In this document: one piece after another, positions 35,509-44,640 of the stretch
How positions within the stretch are numbered: position 1 is the first letter of the stretch
Layout of the letters: each line of letters opens with the position of its first letter
Assembly: GCF_015350795.1 (NCBI RefSeq)
Contig: NZ_JADKSH010000005.1
Location: 62,001 to 126,000 of the forward strand
Length of the DNA: 64,000 nucleotides
Direction of reading: 5' to 3'
Source: Microbacterium sp. VKM Ac-2870
Lineage (GTDB): Bacteria > Actinomycetota > Actinomycetes > Actinomycetales > Microbacteriaceae
Program-made: the position numbers and the translations under genes
The notes under the pieces: model-generated
The model's database searches: none
What the model saw: the letters and a program-made list of their open reading frames with translations, nothing else
What the model was told of the DNA's origin: nothing

Positions 35509-36435
35509 CTACAGCGCGACCGGCGGCAGCGGCTCGTCGCTGCGGTGCCGTGGGCGCAGGCGTCCCCCGCTGGCCGCGAACCAGCAGCCGATGATCACGA
35601 GCGGAAAGCCGAGGAGCAACCCGGGCGACAGGGGCTCGCCCAGCAGAAGGACGCCCAGAAGGATCGCGACGATCGGGTTCACGTAGGTGAACAGCGGGGC
35701 ACGCACCGGGCCGACCTCGCCGATGAGAGCGAAGAAACCGAGGAACGCCAGTGCCGTGCACAGGATGCCGAGCGCAACGAGCGACAGGCCGCTGCGCACC
35801 GTCGGCAGCTCGTGCTGGGTCAGCAGAGCGAACGGGAGGTAGGCCACGCCCACGGCGAGAAGAGAAAGCGTGATCGTGCCGAGCGACGGCACGTGGGCGA
35901 GTTTGGTGGCGATGATGAACGGCGCTGTGGCGTACAGCACGGCCACGAGCAGCACCTGACCGATGGCACCCAGCGCCGGGGCCGGCTCGGCGACGGCGAG
36001 CCCCGGCCCGGCGACGATCACCACGAGACCGGCGAAACCCACGACGAGACCGATCGCTCGCGCGGGCGAGAGGACCGACCGATCGCCGCGCACGAGAGCG
36101 ATGCCCGTCGCGAAGAGCGGCACCGTCGCGACGAGCAGTCCAGTGAGACCGGACGGCAGGGTCTGCTCCGCGTGCCCGAGTAGCAGGAATGGGCCCGCCA
36201 TCTCGATCGCTCCGAACGCAAGCACCCACGGCCAGACAGCGAGAGCCGGGCGCAGGGCGCGGCGGTGCAGTGCGATCGGCAGCAGGATCGCGGCGCCCAG
36301 GAGGGTCCGCCCCGCGACGATCGCGGCGGGTGACAGCGAGTCGACCGCCCCTTTGATGAACAGGTACGGAATGCCCCACAGCACTGCCATCAGCCCGTAG
36401 GGGGCCCACGCGCGGCCGGAAACGGCCGCTGACAT
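35509..36435 (-). CDS. EamA-family (DMT) transporter
   Basis: 308 residues with ten hydrophobic segments in two EamA repeats. WGIPYLFIKGAVDSLSPAAIVAGRTLLGAAILLP at the N-terminus and APLFTYVNPIVAILLGVLLLGEPLSPGLLLGFPLVIIGCWF near the C-terminus are typical. Members export amino acids or other metabolites; substrate unknown. The ATG overlaps the recR stop by one base (TGATG), so it is the last gene of the dnaX-recR unit. Confidence 0.9.
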   Translation of the reverse strand: MSAAVSGRAWAPYGLMAVLWGIPYLFIKGAVDSLSPAAIVAGRTLLGAAILLPIALHRRALRPALAVWPWVLAFGAIEMAGPFLLLGHAEQTLPSGLTGLLVATVPLFATGIALVRGDRSVLSPARAIGLVVGFAGLVVIVAGPGLAVAEPAPALGAIGQVLLVAVLYATAPFIIATKLAHVPSLGTITLSLLAVGVAYLPFALLTQHELPTVRSGLSLVALGILCTALAFLGFFALIGEVGPVRAPLFTYVNPIVAILLGVLLLGEPLSPGLLLGFPLVIIGCWFAASGGRLRPRHRSDEPLPPVAL

Positions 36436-37028
36436 CAGATGCTCCGACGCCCCTCGAACGCCCGACCCAGTGTGACCTCGTCCGCGTATTCGAGATCGCC
36501 ACCCACGGGAAGGCCCGACGCGAGGCGGGTGACGCTGATCTCGAGGGTGTGCAGCAAGCGGCTGAGGTAGGTCGCGGTTGCTTCCCCCTCGAGGTTCGGG
36601 TTGGTGGCGAGGATCACTTCCTGCACGGTGCCGTCGGCCAGACGCTGCATGAGTTGCGTGATGCGCAGATCGTCGGGGCCGATGCCCGCGATGGGACTGA
36701 TCGCTCCACCGAGCACGTGATACAGACCGCGGAACTCGCGGGTGCGCTCGATCGCGGAGACGTCTTTCGCGTCTTCGACGACGCAGATGAACGTGGGATC
36801 GCGGCGCGGGTCACGGCAGATCGCGCACCGCTCCTGCTCGCTCACGTTGCCGCAGATCTCGCAGAAGCGCACGCGTGCACGCAGTTCACCGAGCAGCTGC
36901 GACAGACGCGCGACGTCGAAGGTGGGCGTCTGCAGGATGTGGAAGGCGATGCGCTGCGCCGACTTCGGGCCGATGCCGGGGAGGCGCCCGAACTCGTCGA
37001 TCAGGTCTTGGACGATGCCGTCATACAT
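36435..37028 (-). CDS. recR: recombination mediator RecR
   Basis: 197 residues, the normal length. Helix-hairpin-helix region ([24 protein letters not shown]), C4 zinc finger ([19 protein letters not shown]), TOPRIM domain ([41 protein letters not shown]) and the C-terminal [17 protein letters not shown]. It works with RecO and RecF in gap repair. It starts 3 bases after the dnaX stop, the usual dnaX-recR arrangement; the ybaB-type gene often found between them is absent. Confidence 0.97.
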   Translation of the reverse strand: MYDGIVQDLIDEFGRLPGIGPKSAQRIAFHILQTPTFDVARLSQLLGELRARVRFCEICGNVSEQERCAICRDPRRDPTFICVVEDAKDVSAIERTREFRGLYHVLGGAISPIAGIGPDDLRITQLMQRLADGTVQEVILATNPNLEGEATATYLSRLLHTLEISVTRLASGLPVGGDLEYADEVTLGRAFEGRRSI

Positions 37029-37031
37029 GGA

Positions 37032-39158
37032 TCAGTTGAACCTCGTCGGGGGCGCGTAGGGCTCTTCGCGCACGAACGTCGCACCCAGCACCTGGCGCAC
37101 CACGGCTTCGCCGACCCGCTCGATACCTCCGGCGCGCGGGGCGCGGGGGGGCGCGGTGCGCTCGACGGCGACCGGCGCCCGCGGTGGGATCGGGGCGTCC
37201 TCGATCGGTGGCGGGAACTCGTCGTCGTCGGGCGCGTCGTCGTCGGTGTAGGCATACGCCGACGGAGCGGGCGATTCCACCTCCTCGCGCGGCATGGTGA
37301 GCGTGCGGACGGGGGCAGGGGCGGCGGAGACGTCTTCGGGTTCATCGTCGACCGCGAGCCCGACCGCCATCGTCGCCGCGGAGGCGGCGGGGTCAGTGGG
37401 GTCGGTGGGAATGGGGGCGACGGCCCACTCGGTGACGGGAGCTGCCGACGCCGACGCCACCGAGGGCGCCGCAGCGCCGCGCCCGACGGATCCGCTCGGT
37501 CGACCAGAGGAGCCGCCCGACGGTGAGGCCGGGGGCGCGGAGGGGGGCGCGGACGGCGCGGGCTCGCCACCCTCGACGGGTGCCGAGGGGCCGACGGGTG
37601 GGTCGGCGTCGAAGCGGGCGACATACTTCACACGGATGCCGAGGACCTCACGGATCGCGCCGCGCAGGTCTTCGCTGGGGCCCTTCCCCGCGGCGAGTTT
37701 CTTGAACGCGGCGACGTCCGCCTGGGTGCGGAAGCTCAGGGTGAGCACCTCATCGGCATACGCCACCGCAGTAGCGTCGGTGGCGATCATCCACGACGAG
37801 CGGCTCACCGGCTCGAGCCGCTGCAGAATTTCAGGCCAGGCGTCGCTGATCTGCGCGAGCGTGACCGGCCCGGAGGGCGTCACCGGCGCTGGCGCCTCGA
37901 CCGCGGGCGGGACCTGGGGCTCGGGCTCGGGACGTTTCGACTCGGTCGCTGCGCTCTCTCGCTCAACGACCGGGGCGGGAGGAGCCGGGGTCGAGGCGGA
38001 GGCGGGCGCGACGGCCGGAGCGGGCGACGTCGCGGTGGCGCCGGTGTGGGCGAGGACGCGGGCGACGAGCAGCTCGAGCTGCAGGCGCGGCGACGTGGCA
38101 CCGCTCATGTCGTCGAGAGCACCGACGACGAGATCGGCGATGCGCGAGAGCCGGTCGGTACCGAACGCAGACGCCTGGCGCCCCATCCGCTCCAGTTCGT
38201 CGGCCGGGATGCCGCGGAGCACGGCTCCCGCCCCCTCCCCCGTGGCGGCCACGATGATGAGGTCGCGGAGGCGTTCGAGAAGGTCGTCGACGAAACGGCG
38301 GGGATCCTGCCCTGTCTGAACCACGCGATCGATCGCCGCGAACGCCGCACCGGCGTCGTGGGCGGAGAACGCCGTGACGACCTCGTCGAGCAGAGCGGCG
38401 TGCGTGTATCCCAACAGCGACACGGCGCGCTCGTACCGCACGATCGCCGTATCGGAACCCTCGACAGGGTCGGAACCGGCGATGAGCTGATCGAGCAAAG
38501 ACAGGGTGTCGCGAGGCGAGCCGCCGCCGGCGCGAACGACGAGCGGAAGCACACCGGCCTCGGTCTGCACACCTTCCTGCGCGCACAACTGCTCGACGTA
38601 TTCGAGCATGGCGGCAGGGGCGACGAGCCGGAACGGATAGTGGTGGGTGCGCGAGCGGATCGTACCGATGACCTTCTCGGGCTCCGTCGTGGCGAAGATG
38701 AACTTGACATGCTCGGGCGGCTCTTCGACGAGCTTGAGCAGCGCATTGAATCCCTGAGCGGTGACCATGTGCGCTTCGTCGAGGATGAAGATCTTGAACC
38801 GGTCGCGCGCTGGGGCGAAGATCGCGCGTTCGCGCAGGTCACGGGCGTCGTCGACGCCGTTGTGGGATGCCGCGTCGATCTCGACGACGTCGAGTGATCC
38901 GCTGCCGCCGCGGCTGAGCTCGACGCAGCTGTCACAGACGCCGCACGGGGTGTCGGTGGGGCCGGCCGCGCAGTTCAAGCACCGCGCCAAGATGCGGGCC
39001 GACGTCGTCTTTCCACATCCGCGCGGCCCGCTGAACAGGTAGGCGTGTCCGACGCGATCACCGCGCAGCGCCGTCATCAACGGATCGGTGACCTGCGCCT
39101 GCCCGATCATCTCGCCGAACGTCTCCGGACGGTAGCGGCGGTACAGGGCGGTGGTCAC
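37032..39158 (-). CDS. dnaX: DNA polymerase III tau (gamma/tau) subunit
   Basis: 708 residues from GTG. AAA+ clamp-loader motor: LYRRYRPETFGEMIGQAQV, Walker A FSGPRGCGKTT (Lys50), zinc site CLNC...CGVCDSC, Walker B FKIFILDEAHM, sensor 1 FIFATTEPEKVIGTIRSRTHHYPF. Domain III ends near residue 370; a long Pro/Ala/Ser-rich tail with acidic patches follows. I see no slippery A6G-type frameshift signal, so only the full-length form is predicted. A TAGTCT -10 box ends 6 bases before the GTG (leaderless). Confidence 0.96.
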   Translation of the reverse strand: MTTALYRRYRPETFGEMIGQAQVTDPLMTALRGDRVGHAYLFSGPRGCGKTTSARILARCLNCAAGPTDTPCGVCDSCVELSRGGSGSLDVVEIDAASHNGVDDARDLRERAIFAPARDRFKIFILDEAHMVTAQGFNALLKLVEEPPEHVKFIFATTEPEKVIGTIRSRTHHYPFRLVAPAAMLEYVEQLCAQEGVQTEAGVLPLVVRAGGGSPRDTLSLLDQLIAGSDPVEGSDTAIVRYERAVSLLGYTHAALLDEVVTAFSAHDAGAAFAAIDRVVQTGQDPRRFVDDLLERLRDLIIVAATGEGAGAVLRGIPADELERMGRQASAFGTDRLSRIADLVVGALDDMSGATSPRLQLELLVARVLAHTGATATSPAPAVAPASASTPAPPAPVVERESAATESKRPEPEPQVPPAVEAPAPVTPSGPVTLAQISDAWPEILQRLEPVSRSSWMIATDATAVAYADEVLTLSFRTQADVAAFKKLAAGKGPSEDLRGAIREVLGIRVKYVARFDADPPVGPSAPVEGGEPAPSAPPSAPPASPSGGSSGRPSGSVGRGAAAPSVASASAAPVTEWAVAPIPTDPTDPAASAATMAVGLAVDDEPEDVSAAPAPVRTLTMPREEVESPAPSAYAYTDDDAPDDDEFPPPIEDAPIPPRAPVAVERTAPPRAPRAGGIERVGEAVVRQVLGATFVREEPYAPPTRFN

Positions 39159-39164
39159 CCCAAC

Positions 39165-39170
39165 AGACTA
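39165..39170 (-). promoter_or_regulatory. -10 box of dnaX (leaderless)
   Basis: Minus-strand TAGTCT, 6 bases before the GTG at 39158. Confidence 0.45.
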
Positions 39171-39230
39171 CGGCGTGGCACCGACACGGGGGCACGGGAA
39201 CATCCGCACCGCCCGGGCGTTGTGCTGAGC

Positions 39231-40364
39231 ATGACCAGCGTTCTGCCCGCCCGTGCGGTGGACGTCGTCGTCATCGGCGCCGGGCAGGCCGGACTCTCGG
39301 CCGCCTATCACCTGCGGCGGCGGGGCTTCGTGCCCTCACCCGGCGACGGGACGGCCCCGACCTTCGTGGTGCTCGACGCCGACACCGCGCCGGGCGGCGC
39401 CTGGCAGCACCGCTGGCGCTCGCTGCGCATGGCGACGGTCAACGGCATCCACGAGCTGCCCGGCGCGCCGGTGCCGCCGGCCGATCCTGCGGCGGCCAGC
39501 CGGGATGTCCTTCCGGCCTACTTCGCCGACTACGAGCGGCGCTTCGACCTGCGGGTCCACCGCCCCGTCGTCGTCAGGGCGGTGCGCCGCGTCGACGACG
39601 ATCCCCACGGTCTTCTCGAAGTCGACACCGACCAGGGCATGTGGTGGGCGGGTCACGTCATCAACGCGACAGGGACCTGGCGACGTCCGTTCTGGCCGCA
39701 CTACCCCGGCCAGGACGACTTCGCCGGTCGCCAACTGCACGTGCACGACTACGCGACATCCGACGAGTTCGTCGGGCGTCGCGTCATCATCGTGGGCGCG
39801 GGCGTGTCGGCCGTGCAGCTGCTCGAGGAGATCTCCCGCGTCGCCGACACGTTCTGGGTGACGCGGCGCGAGGTGCGGTGGGATGCCGCCGAATTCGACA
39901 CGGCCGCACGCGTGGCGGCGATCGCGGGGGTCGAGGAGCGCGTGCGCCGCGGCGAAGCGCCGGGCAGCGTGATCTCGGTGACCGGTCAGCACTGGACGCC
40001 CTGGGCACGGGCGGCGAACGAGCGGGGTGTGCTGGTGCGGCATCCGATGTTCACGCGCATCGAAGAGCACGGCGTGCGCATGCCGGATGGGACGTTCGAA
40101 CCCGCCGACGTGATCCTTTGGGCCACCGGCTTTCGCGCCGACATCGCCCACCTGGCCCCGCTGGGGCTGCGCACGGCGGCCGGAGGAGTCCGCGTCGCGA
40201 ACGGACGCGCGCTCGATGAGCCCCGACTATTCCTCATCGGCTACGGCCCGTCGCAGTCGACGGTGGGCGCCAACCGCGCCGGCCGCGACGCGGTGCGGGC
40301 GATCGTCGCCGACCGTGCGGCCGCCGTCGCGGAGTCGGAGACCGTCACGCCCGTCGGTCGGTGA
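39231..40364 (+). CDS. FAD-dependent monooxygenase/oxidoreductase
   Basis: 377 residues. FAD-binding VVVIGAGQAGLSAAYHLRRRG at the N-terminus, a second dinucleotide site VIIVGAGVSAVQLLEEI in the middle and a C-terminal ILWATGFRADIAHLAPLGL, the ATG motif shared by flavin monooxygenases and thioredoxin-reductase-like enzymes. The FMO fingerprint FxGxxxHxxx(Y/F) is only loosely present (FAGRQLHVHDYATS). It may oxidise an amine or sulfur compound; its place before the amine oxidase cluster makes an amine plausible but unproven. The ATG at 39231 has no clear ribosome site; GTG 3 codons earlier is an alternative. Confidence 0.85.
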   Translation: MTSVLPARAVDVVVIGAGQAGLSAAYHLRRRGFVPSPGDGTAPTFVVLDADTAPGGAWQHRWRSLRMATVNGIHELPGAPVPPADPAAASRDVLPAYFADYERRFDLRVHRPVVVRAVRRVDDDPHGLLEVDTDQGMWWAGHVINATGTWRRPFWPHYPGQDDFAGRQLHVHDYATSDEFVGRRVIIVGAGVSAVQLLEEISRVADTFWVTRREVRWDAAEFDTAARVAAIAGVEERVRRGEAPGSVISVTGQHWTPWARAANERGVLVRHPMFTRIEEHGVRMPDGTFEPADVILWATGFRADIAHLAPLGLRTAAGGVRVANGRALDEPRLFLIGYGPSQSTVGANRAGRDAVRAIVADRAAAVAESETVTPVGR

Positions 40365-40371
40365 CGACAGC

Positions 40372-40941
40372 TCAGGACGTCGAAGGCACCGCCGCCGCGA
40401 GCGCCATGATCGCTGCCGATGACGCCATGGCGAGGTACTGCGCGCGATCGAGCCTCGAGCGGGCGCGGGTGGCGACGACGACCGAGCCGATCACATAGGC
40501 GAACGTCAGCGTCACCCCGACGGCGGGCAGACCCGCGATCGACGCTCCGTGATGGTGACCGCCCGCGACCGCCGCACCGTCGCCCACCATCGCGAGCAGG
40601 AGCGTCGCCATCACGATGAGTCCGCTTCCCGTGTGCACGCCCATGACGGCACCGGTCGCGGATCCCGTGAGCGACGCCGGGCCGTGCGCGCCCCCGCCGG
40701 GCAGGGGCATCGCACGCGGCGAGCGGGCTCGGCCGCGCAGCACGGCCAGGATCAGCGCGGTGGCGAGCAGCACAGCGGACCACCACACGGTCGGCACGAG
40801 CCGACCGAACGCCGTGTCCGCCATCGCGGCCATCATGATGACGGCGGCTGCGAATTCGAGGGCGCGGGCCCGCCGCCGATCGGCTGCGAGACAGCACAGG
40901 CCGAAGGCGGCGGGCACGAGCGAGAGCAGATGCAGGCTCAC
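40372..40941 (-). CDS. small membrane protein downstream of the amine oxidase
   Basis: 189 residues from a GTG 4 bases after the amine oxidase stop. Five hydrophobic segments and His-containing loops (VMGVHTGSGL, GGHHHGASIAG). The MMAAMADTAFGRLVPTVWW segment resembles DUF5134 proteins, in which Met and His residues line the membrane core, but the assignment is weak. No ribosome site is evident, so it may be read by reinitiation after the oxidase; an upstream ATG overlapping the oxidase end is also possible. Next to a copper enzyme, a metal-related role is conceivable. Confidence 0.65.
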   Translation of the reverse strand: MSLHLLSLVPAAFGLCCLAADRRRARALEFAAAVIMMAAMADTAFGRLVPTVWWSAVLLATALILAVLRGRARSPRAMPLPGGGAHGPASLTGSATGAVMGVHTGSGLIVMATLLLAMVGDGAAVAGGHHHGASIAGLPAVGVTLTFAYVIGSVVVATRARSRLDRAQYLAMASSAAIMALAAAVPSTS

Positions 40942-40945
40942 AACG

Positions 40946-42934
40946 TCAGCCGTGGTGGTCGTGCCCGTGGTGGTCATGCCCGTGACCGCCATGCCCGTGA
41001 CCGGGCGCGCAGTGCGCGGACACGGGCGCCGGCACGTGCAGCGCGGGGTTGCGCTCGAAGAAGTTGTACGGCTTGAGCGTGAACTTGGCGTAGTCCATCG
41101 GCATGACCGGCCAGTCCTCGTTGCGCGGAAAATGCGTGAGCCCGAACGTGTGCCACAGCACCAGGTCTTCGCCCACGAGCGGCTCATCGCCCGCGATGAA
41201 GGCCGGGATGCCGGCGCCGCCCGGGTGCTGGTTGACGAAGTCGCCCGCGGCGTAGCGCTCATCGGGGTCGTACTTCGTCACGAAGAGGTTCTTCGTCGCG
41301 AACGTCGCACGGGCGGCGATCGACGATGCATCGTCGGCCAGCAGCACGGGCGTCTCCGTCGGGAACAGCACGTACGACGTCGGCTGGCCGAGCGACGTGG
41401 TGTGCTCGGTCGAGGCGATCTGCCACACGCGGTTCACGGCACCGTCCGCGACGCGTCCGGAGACCATTTCCGAGGTGATCGGGGTGACCTTCTTCGTGAA
41501 GGCGTTGCCTGCGGCGTTCGTCGCAGAGATCGGCACACGGACGGCGTCGATCTCGTTCACGACGTTCGCCAGTCCATCCACGGTCATGTCCAGTCGCGCC
41601 GAGAAGAGGTGCTGATGATAGGGCGCGCCCAATCCGGGCGCGACCTGCGATGCGAACGGGTAGTCCTCCCCCGGGTAGGCGGACGTGAAGAGGATGCCGG
41701 TGAGCTTCGCCTCGCACTCGATAGTGCCGTCGAGGTACAGGTACCAGAAAAAGCCGTAGTCGTAGTTGCCGACGGTGGTGAAGAACGAGATGACGAGCCG
41801 GCGCTGGCGGCGCACTTCACTCGATCCGGTGAAGATGTCGGTGTGCTTCCAGAGCGAACCGAAGTCCTCCTCGTGCATGCACACGGCATTGCGGACGGTG
41901 CGGGGCGCCCCCAGCTCGTCGGAGAGCACGGCGTCTACGTACGTGATGTCACCGACGCAGTCGCAGCCCAGCTCGAGTTCGTTCGTATACCGGCCGAAGA
42001 GGTACTCACCGGTGTCGAAGTAGTTCTGCCAGAAGCGGTTGGGAGCCGGGTCGGCGTAAGGGACGACCATCTCGCTGATCGATCCGCGGTACATGACCGG
42101 CCTCCCTTGGAAACTCAGCTGACGAAGGATCAGGCCCTCGCGAGTGTCGAAACCGATGCGGAGGTCCCAGTCACCCCAGGTGACGTGCTCGTGCTGCACG
42201 GTGAAGCTGGCGCCCTCGGGCTGGGTGATCACAATGGGCTTCAGCCCCTCCAACGGCGCGCCCTGCAACTCGGGGTCGTCGAAGTTGCCGCTGGTCTCGG
42301 GAACGGCGAAACCGGGGGTATCGACGATCTCGATGACGCGACGAGCGGCGACGTCGATGTACGCGGTGAGCCCGTCCACGGGGTGCGCCCAGGGGTGATC
42401 GGCAGGGTGGTCCTGCCGGAAGGCGAAAGTGCGCAGGATGCGCCTTCCCTCCTCGGCCGGGTAGCCGTAGTGGCCGGCGGAGAGCGGAACCAGGACGACC
42501 TCATCGACGCTGAGACCTCGGGCGGCGAGCGCCGCCAGCCATCCGTCGTCCGCATTGGCGATCAGTCCCACCTCCTCGAACTCTGCATCGAGGATCGGCA
42601 ACTGGCCGCCGGTGCCGTCGAGCACGGTTTCACGAACCACGGCCCCGCTGGCGAGCGAGATCAGCAGATCGGTGGAACGCGTGGAACTCATGTCGAGCAC
42701 CTGCACACGCGCCCGCCGTTCGGGAAGCAGCCCGCCCGCCTCCCAGGCGAGGATCGCGTCCTTCGCGGGCTCTTCGAGCCCGACATATGCGAATCGCAGC
42801 CGATCGGTGGTGGTGGGAAGGGCGAGCACGACCGCGCGCACCGCCTCGATCTCTGCCGCGGTCAGGGAAGACAGCGGGTGCGCGGGAGCGGCGGGGGCGG
42901 TGAACCCGCTCGCGGTGACGTCGGTGAGGGTCAT
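40946..42934 (-). CDS. tynA: copper-containing primary-amine oxidase
   Basis: 662 residues. Closely follows the Arthrobacter phenylethylamine/histamine oxidase type. Catalytic base Asp307 in NYFDTGEY, cofactor precursor Tyr391 in GNYDYG (becomes topaquinone), copper His residues in APYHQHLFSARLD and GLTHFP, and the calcium-site region near MPMDYAKFTLKP. It oxidises a primary amine to aldehyde, H2O2 and ammonia. The C-terminus is very His-rich (HGHGGHGHDHHGHDHHG), suggesting metal binding. AAGGAG precedes the ATG. Coupled to a small membrane protein and an APC permease on the same strand. Confidence 0.96.
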   Translation of the reverse strand: MTLTDVTASGFTAPAAPAHPLSSLTAAEIEAVRAVVLALPTTTDRLRFAYVGLEEPAKDAILAWEAGGLLPERRARVQVLDMSSTRSTDLLISLASGAVVRETVLDGTGGQLPILDAEFEEVGLIANADDGWLAALAARGLSVDEVVLVPLSAGHYGYPAEEGRRILRTFAFRQDHPADHPWAHPVDGLTAYIDVAARRVIEIVDTPGFAVPETSGNFDDPELQGAPLEGLKPIVITQPEGASFTVQHEHVTWGDWDLRIGFDTREGLILRQLSFQGRPVMYRGSISEMVVPYADPAPNRFWQNYFDTGEYLFGRYTNELELGCDCVGDITYVDAVLSDELGAPRTVRNAVCMHEEDFGSLWKHTDIFTGSSEVRRQRRLVISFFTTVGNYDYGFFWYLYLDGTIECEAKLTGILFTSAYPGEDYPFASQVAPGLGAPYHQHLFSARLDMTVDGLANVVNEIDAVRVPISATNAAGNAFTKKVTPITSEMVSGRVADGAVNRVWQIASTEHTTSLGQPTSYVLFPTETPVLLADDASSIAARATFATKNLFVTKYDPDERYAAGDFVNQHPGGAGIPAFIAGDEPLVGEDLVLWHTFGLTHFPRNEDWPVMPMDYAKFTLKPYNFFERNPALHVPAPVSAHCAPGHGHGGHGHDHHGHDHHG

Positions 42935-42958
42935 GAGAGATCTCCTTGATCGTTCGGG

Positions 42959-44434
42959 TCAGGCTGCGATGGCATCGGTGAGCTTGGTGTAGGCGGCGGG
43001 GCGGCGCGCGCGGATCCAGGCCGCTTGGGCGTACCCCGCGAGCGGGAAGACGACGACCAATGCCAAGAGGAACCAGCTGAGGCCGCCGAAGCCGGGCGCA
43101 CCGTCGGCATCCACGTCGCCGACCATGATCGGGAAGTAAGCGACGATCAGCACCGCCGACAGCACGAGCCCGACGAACCCGAGAGCGGGAGCGACCATCG
43201 TGTTCCACAGGCGGCGATCGATGCGGGTACGCGTGAAGTACGCGATCACGGCGACCGAGGTCACAGCCATCAGGATCGCGATCGCGAGCGTGGCCACACC
43301 GGCGAACCAGGTGAACACCTGAAGCACCGGATCCAGCTGAAACAGGGCGAACACGACGACCAGGACGGCGGCCGTGGCGCTCTGGACGAGAGACGAGACG
43401 TGCGGCGACAGGTGACGGTGGTGCACGCCCGACAGCCGCTCGGGCAGCACGCCGGCCGTGGCCATGGAGTGCTGATAGCGCGTGATCACGTTGTGAAACG
43501 ACAGCACGCACGCGAACATCGACGTGATCAGCAGCACGTTCGTGATGATCTCCCCCGCGTTTCCGAGGTAGGTGGCCATGGTCCGCAGGATGAGGCTGCC
43601 GGGATCAGCCGCTGCCGCGTCGACGACGCCGCTCGGTCCCCATGCCATCACCAGCCCCCATGAGGCCACCGTGTAGAAGACGCCGATGCCGATGACTGCC
43701 ATGTAGGTCGCACGCGGGATCGTCTTGTGAGGATCGCGAGCCTCGTCGCGGAAGATGGCCGTCGCCTCGAATCCGATGAACGCCGCGATGGCGAACATCA
43801 GACCGACGCCGGGTGAGCCGCTTGCGATCGCTGTCGGGGCGAAAGGTGCGAGGCTCAAGCCCTCCGGCGCACGGAAGAGGACGACCACGACCAGCACCAC
43901 GACCACTCCCACCTCGGCGATGAGCAGGACTGCGAGCACCTTGCTCGACAGATCGATGTGGCGATAGCCCAGGACGCCGGCGACACCGATCACGAGGAGC
44001 GAGAACAGCCACCACGGCAGCGAAACGCCGGTGTAGGTGGCGAGCGTGTAGGAGAGGATGTAGCCGATGTAGCCGTAGACCGATACCTGGATCGCCGTGT
44101 ACGTCAGCATGGCGATCCATGCGGCGGCCAACCCCGTCGAGCGACCGAGTCCGTATCCGACGTAGGTGAAGAACGCTCCCGGCCGCGGGATGTGACGCGA
44201 CATGGCCGCCAATCCGACTGAGAACAGCAGCAGTATCACTGCACTGACGGCATACAGCGCCGGGAACCCGACGCCGTTTCCGAGAAGGATGCCGAGTGGC
44301 GCCGCCCCTCCGACGACCGTCAGCGGTGAGGCTGCGGCTACCACCATGAAGACGATGGCGGTGGCACCGAGCGAGCCGGACAGAGCCCGCGGCGAGCCGG
44401 CGGCGGCTTCGGCGGGCGAATCGAGTGTGGTCAT
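42959..44434 (-). CDS. APC-family permease upstream of the amine oxidase
   Basis: 491 residues, about 12 transmembrane helices. LSGSLGATAIVFMVVAAASPLTVVGGAAPLGILLGNGVGFPALYAVS at the N-terminus and FAIAAFIGFEATAIFRDEARDPHKTIPRATY (the conserved APC E-A-x-D-P-x-x-x-I-P motif) identify it. It starts the minus-strand operon that includes tynA, 24 bases downstream, and so is a candidate amine importer. AGGAG precedes the ATG. Substrate not shown by sequence. Confidence 0.92.
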   Translation of the reverse strand: MTTLDSPAEAAAGSPRALSGSLGATAIVFMVVAAASPLTVVGGAAPLGILLGNGVGFPALYAVSAVILLLFSVGLAAMSRHIPRPGAFFTYVGYGLGRSTGLAAAWIAMLTYTAIQVSVYGYIGYILSYTLATYTGVSLPWWLFSLLVIGVAGVLGYRHIDLSSKVLAVLLIAEVGVVVVLVVVVLFRAPEGLSLAPFAPTAIASGSPGVGLMFAIAAFIGFEATAIFRDEARDPHKTIPRATYMAVIGIGVFYTVASWGLVMAWGPSGVVDAAAADPGSLILRTMATYLGNAGEIITNVLLITSMFACVLSFHNVITRYQHSMATAGVLPERLSGVHHRHLSPHVSSLVQSATAAVLVVVFALFQLDPVLQVFTWFAGVATLAIAILMAVTSVAVIAYFTRTRIDRRLWNTMVAPALGFVGLVLSAVLIVAYFPIMVGDVDADGAPGFGGLSWFLLALVVVFPLAGYAQAAWIRARRPAAYTKLTDAIAA

Positions 44435-44615
44435 TGAGCTCTCCTGAGTCGGGCCGGGAAAAAGCGATGAGCCGATACTCGCCTCGTCCGATCACGCGGC
44501 TGTCTCGGCTGCGCGAAACTCTGGGCACGCGAAACGGGACCGGGCGCTCCCGCTGTCTCATTCGGGAGAAACGGTCAGGAAACACGGCAGACCTGCCGCG
44601 GCAACGACGCCGCCC

Positions 44616-44621
44616 TACTAT
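44616..44621 (+). promoter_or_regulatory. -10 box of the plus-strand permease
   Basis: TACTAT, 19 bases before the ATG at 44641, with a GAGGAGG ribosome site between. Confidence 0.5.
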
Positions 44622-44640
44622 CGGCGGTCGAGGAGGGTCC

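Noticed and set aside
37032..39158. A programmed frameshift in dnaX giving a gamma form
   Set aside because: No slippery A-rich heptamer or following strong hairpin was seen; the coding frame is continuous.
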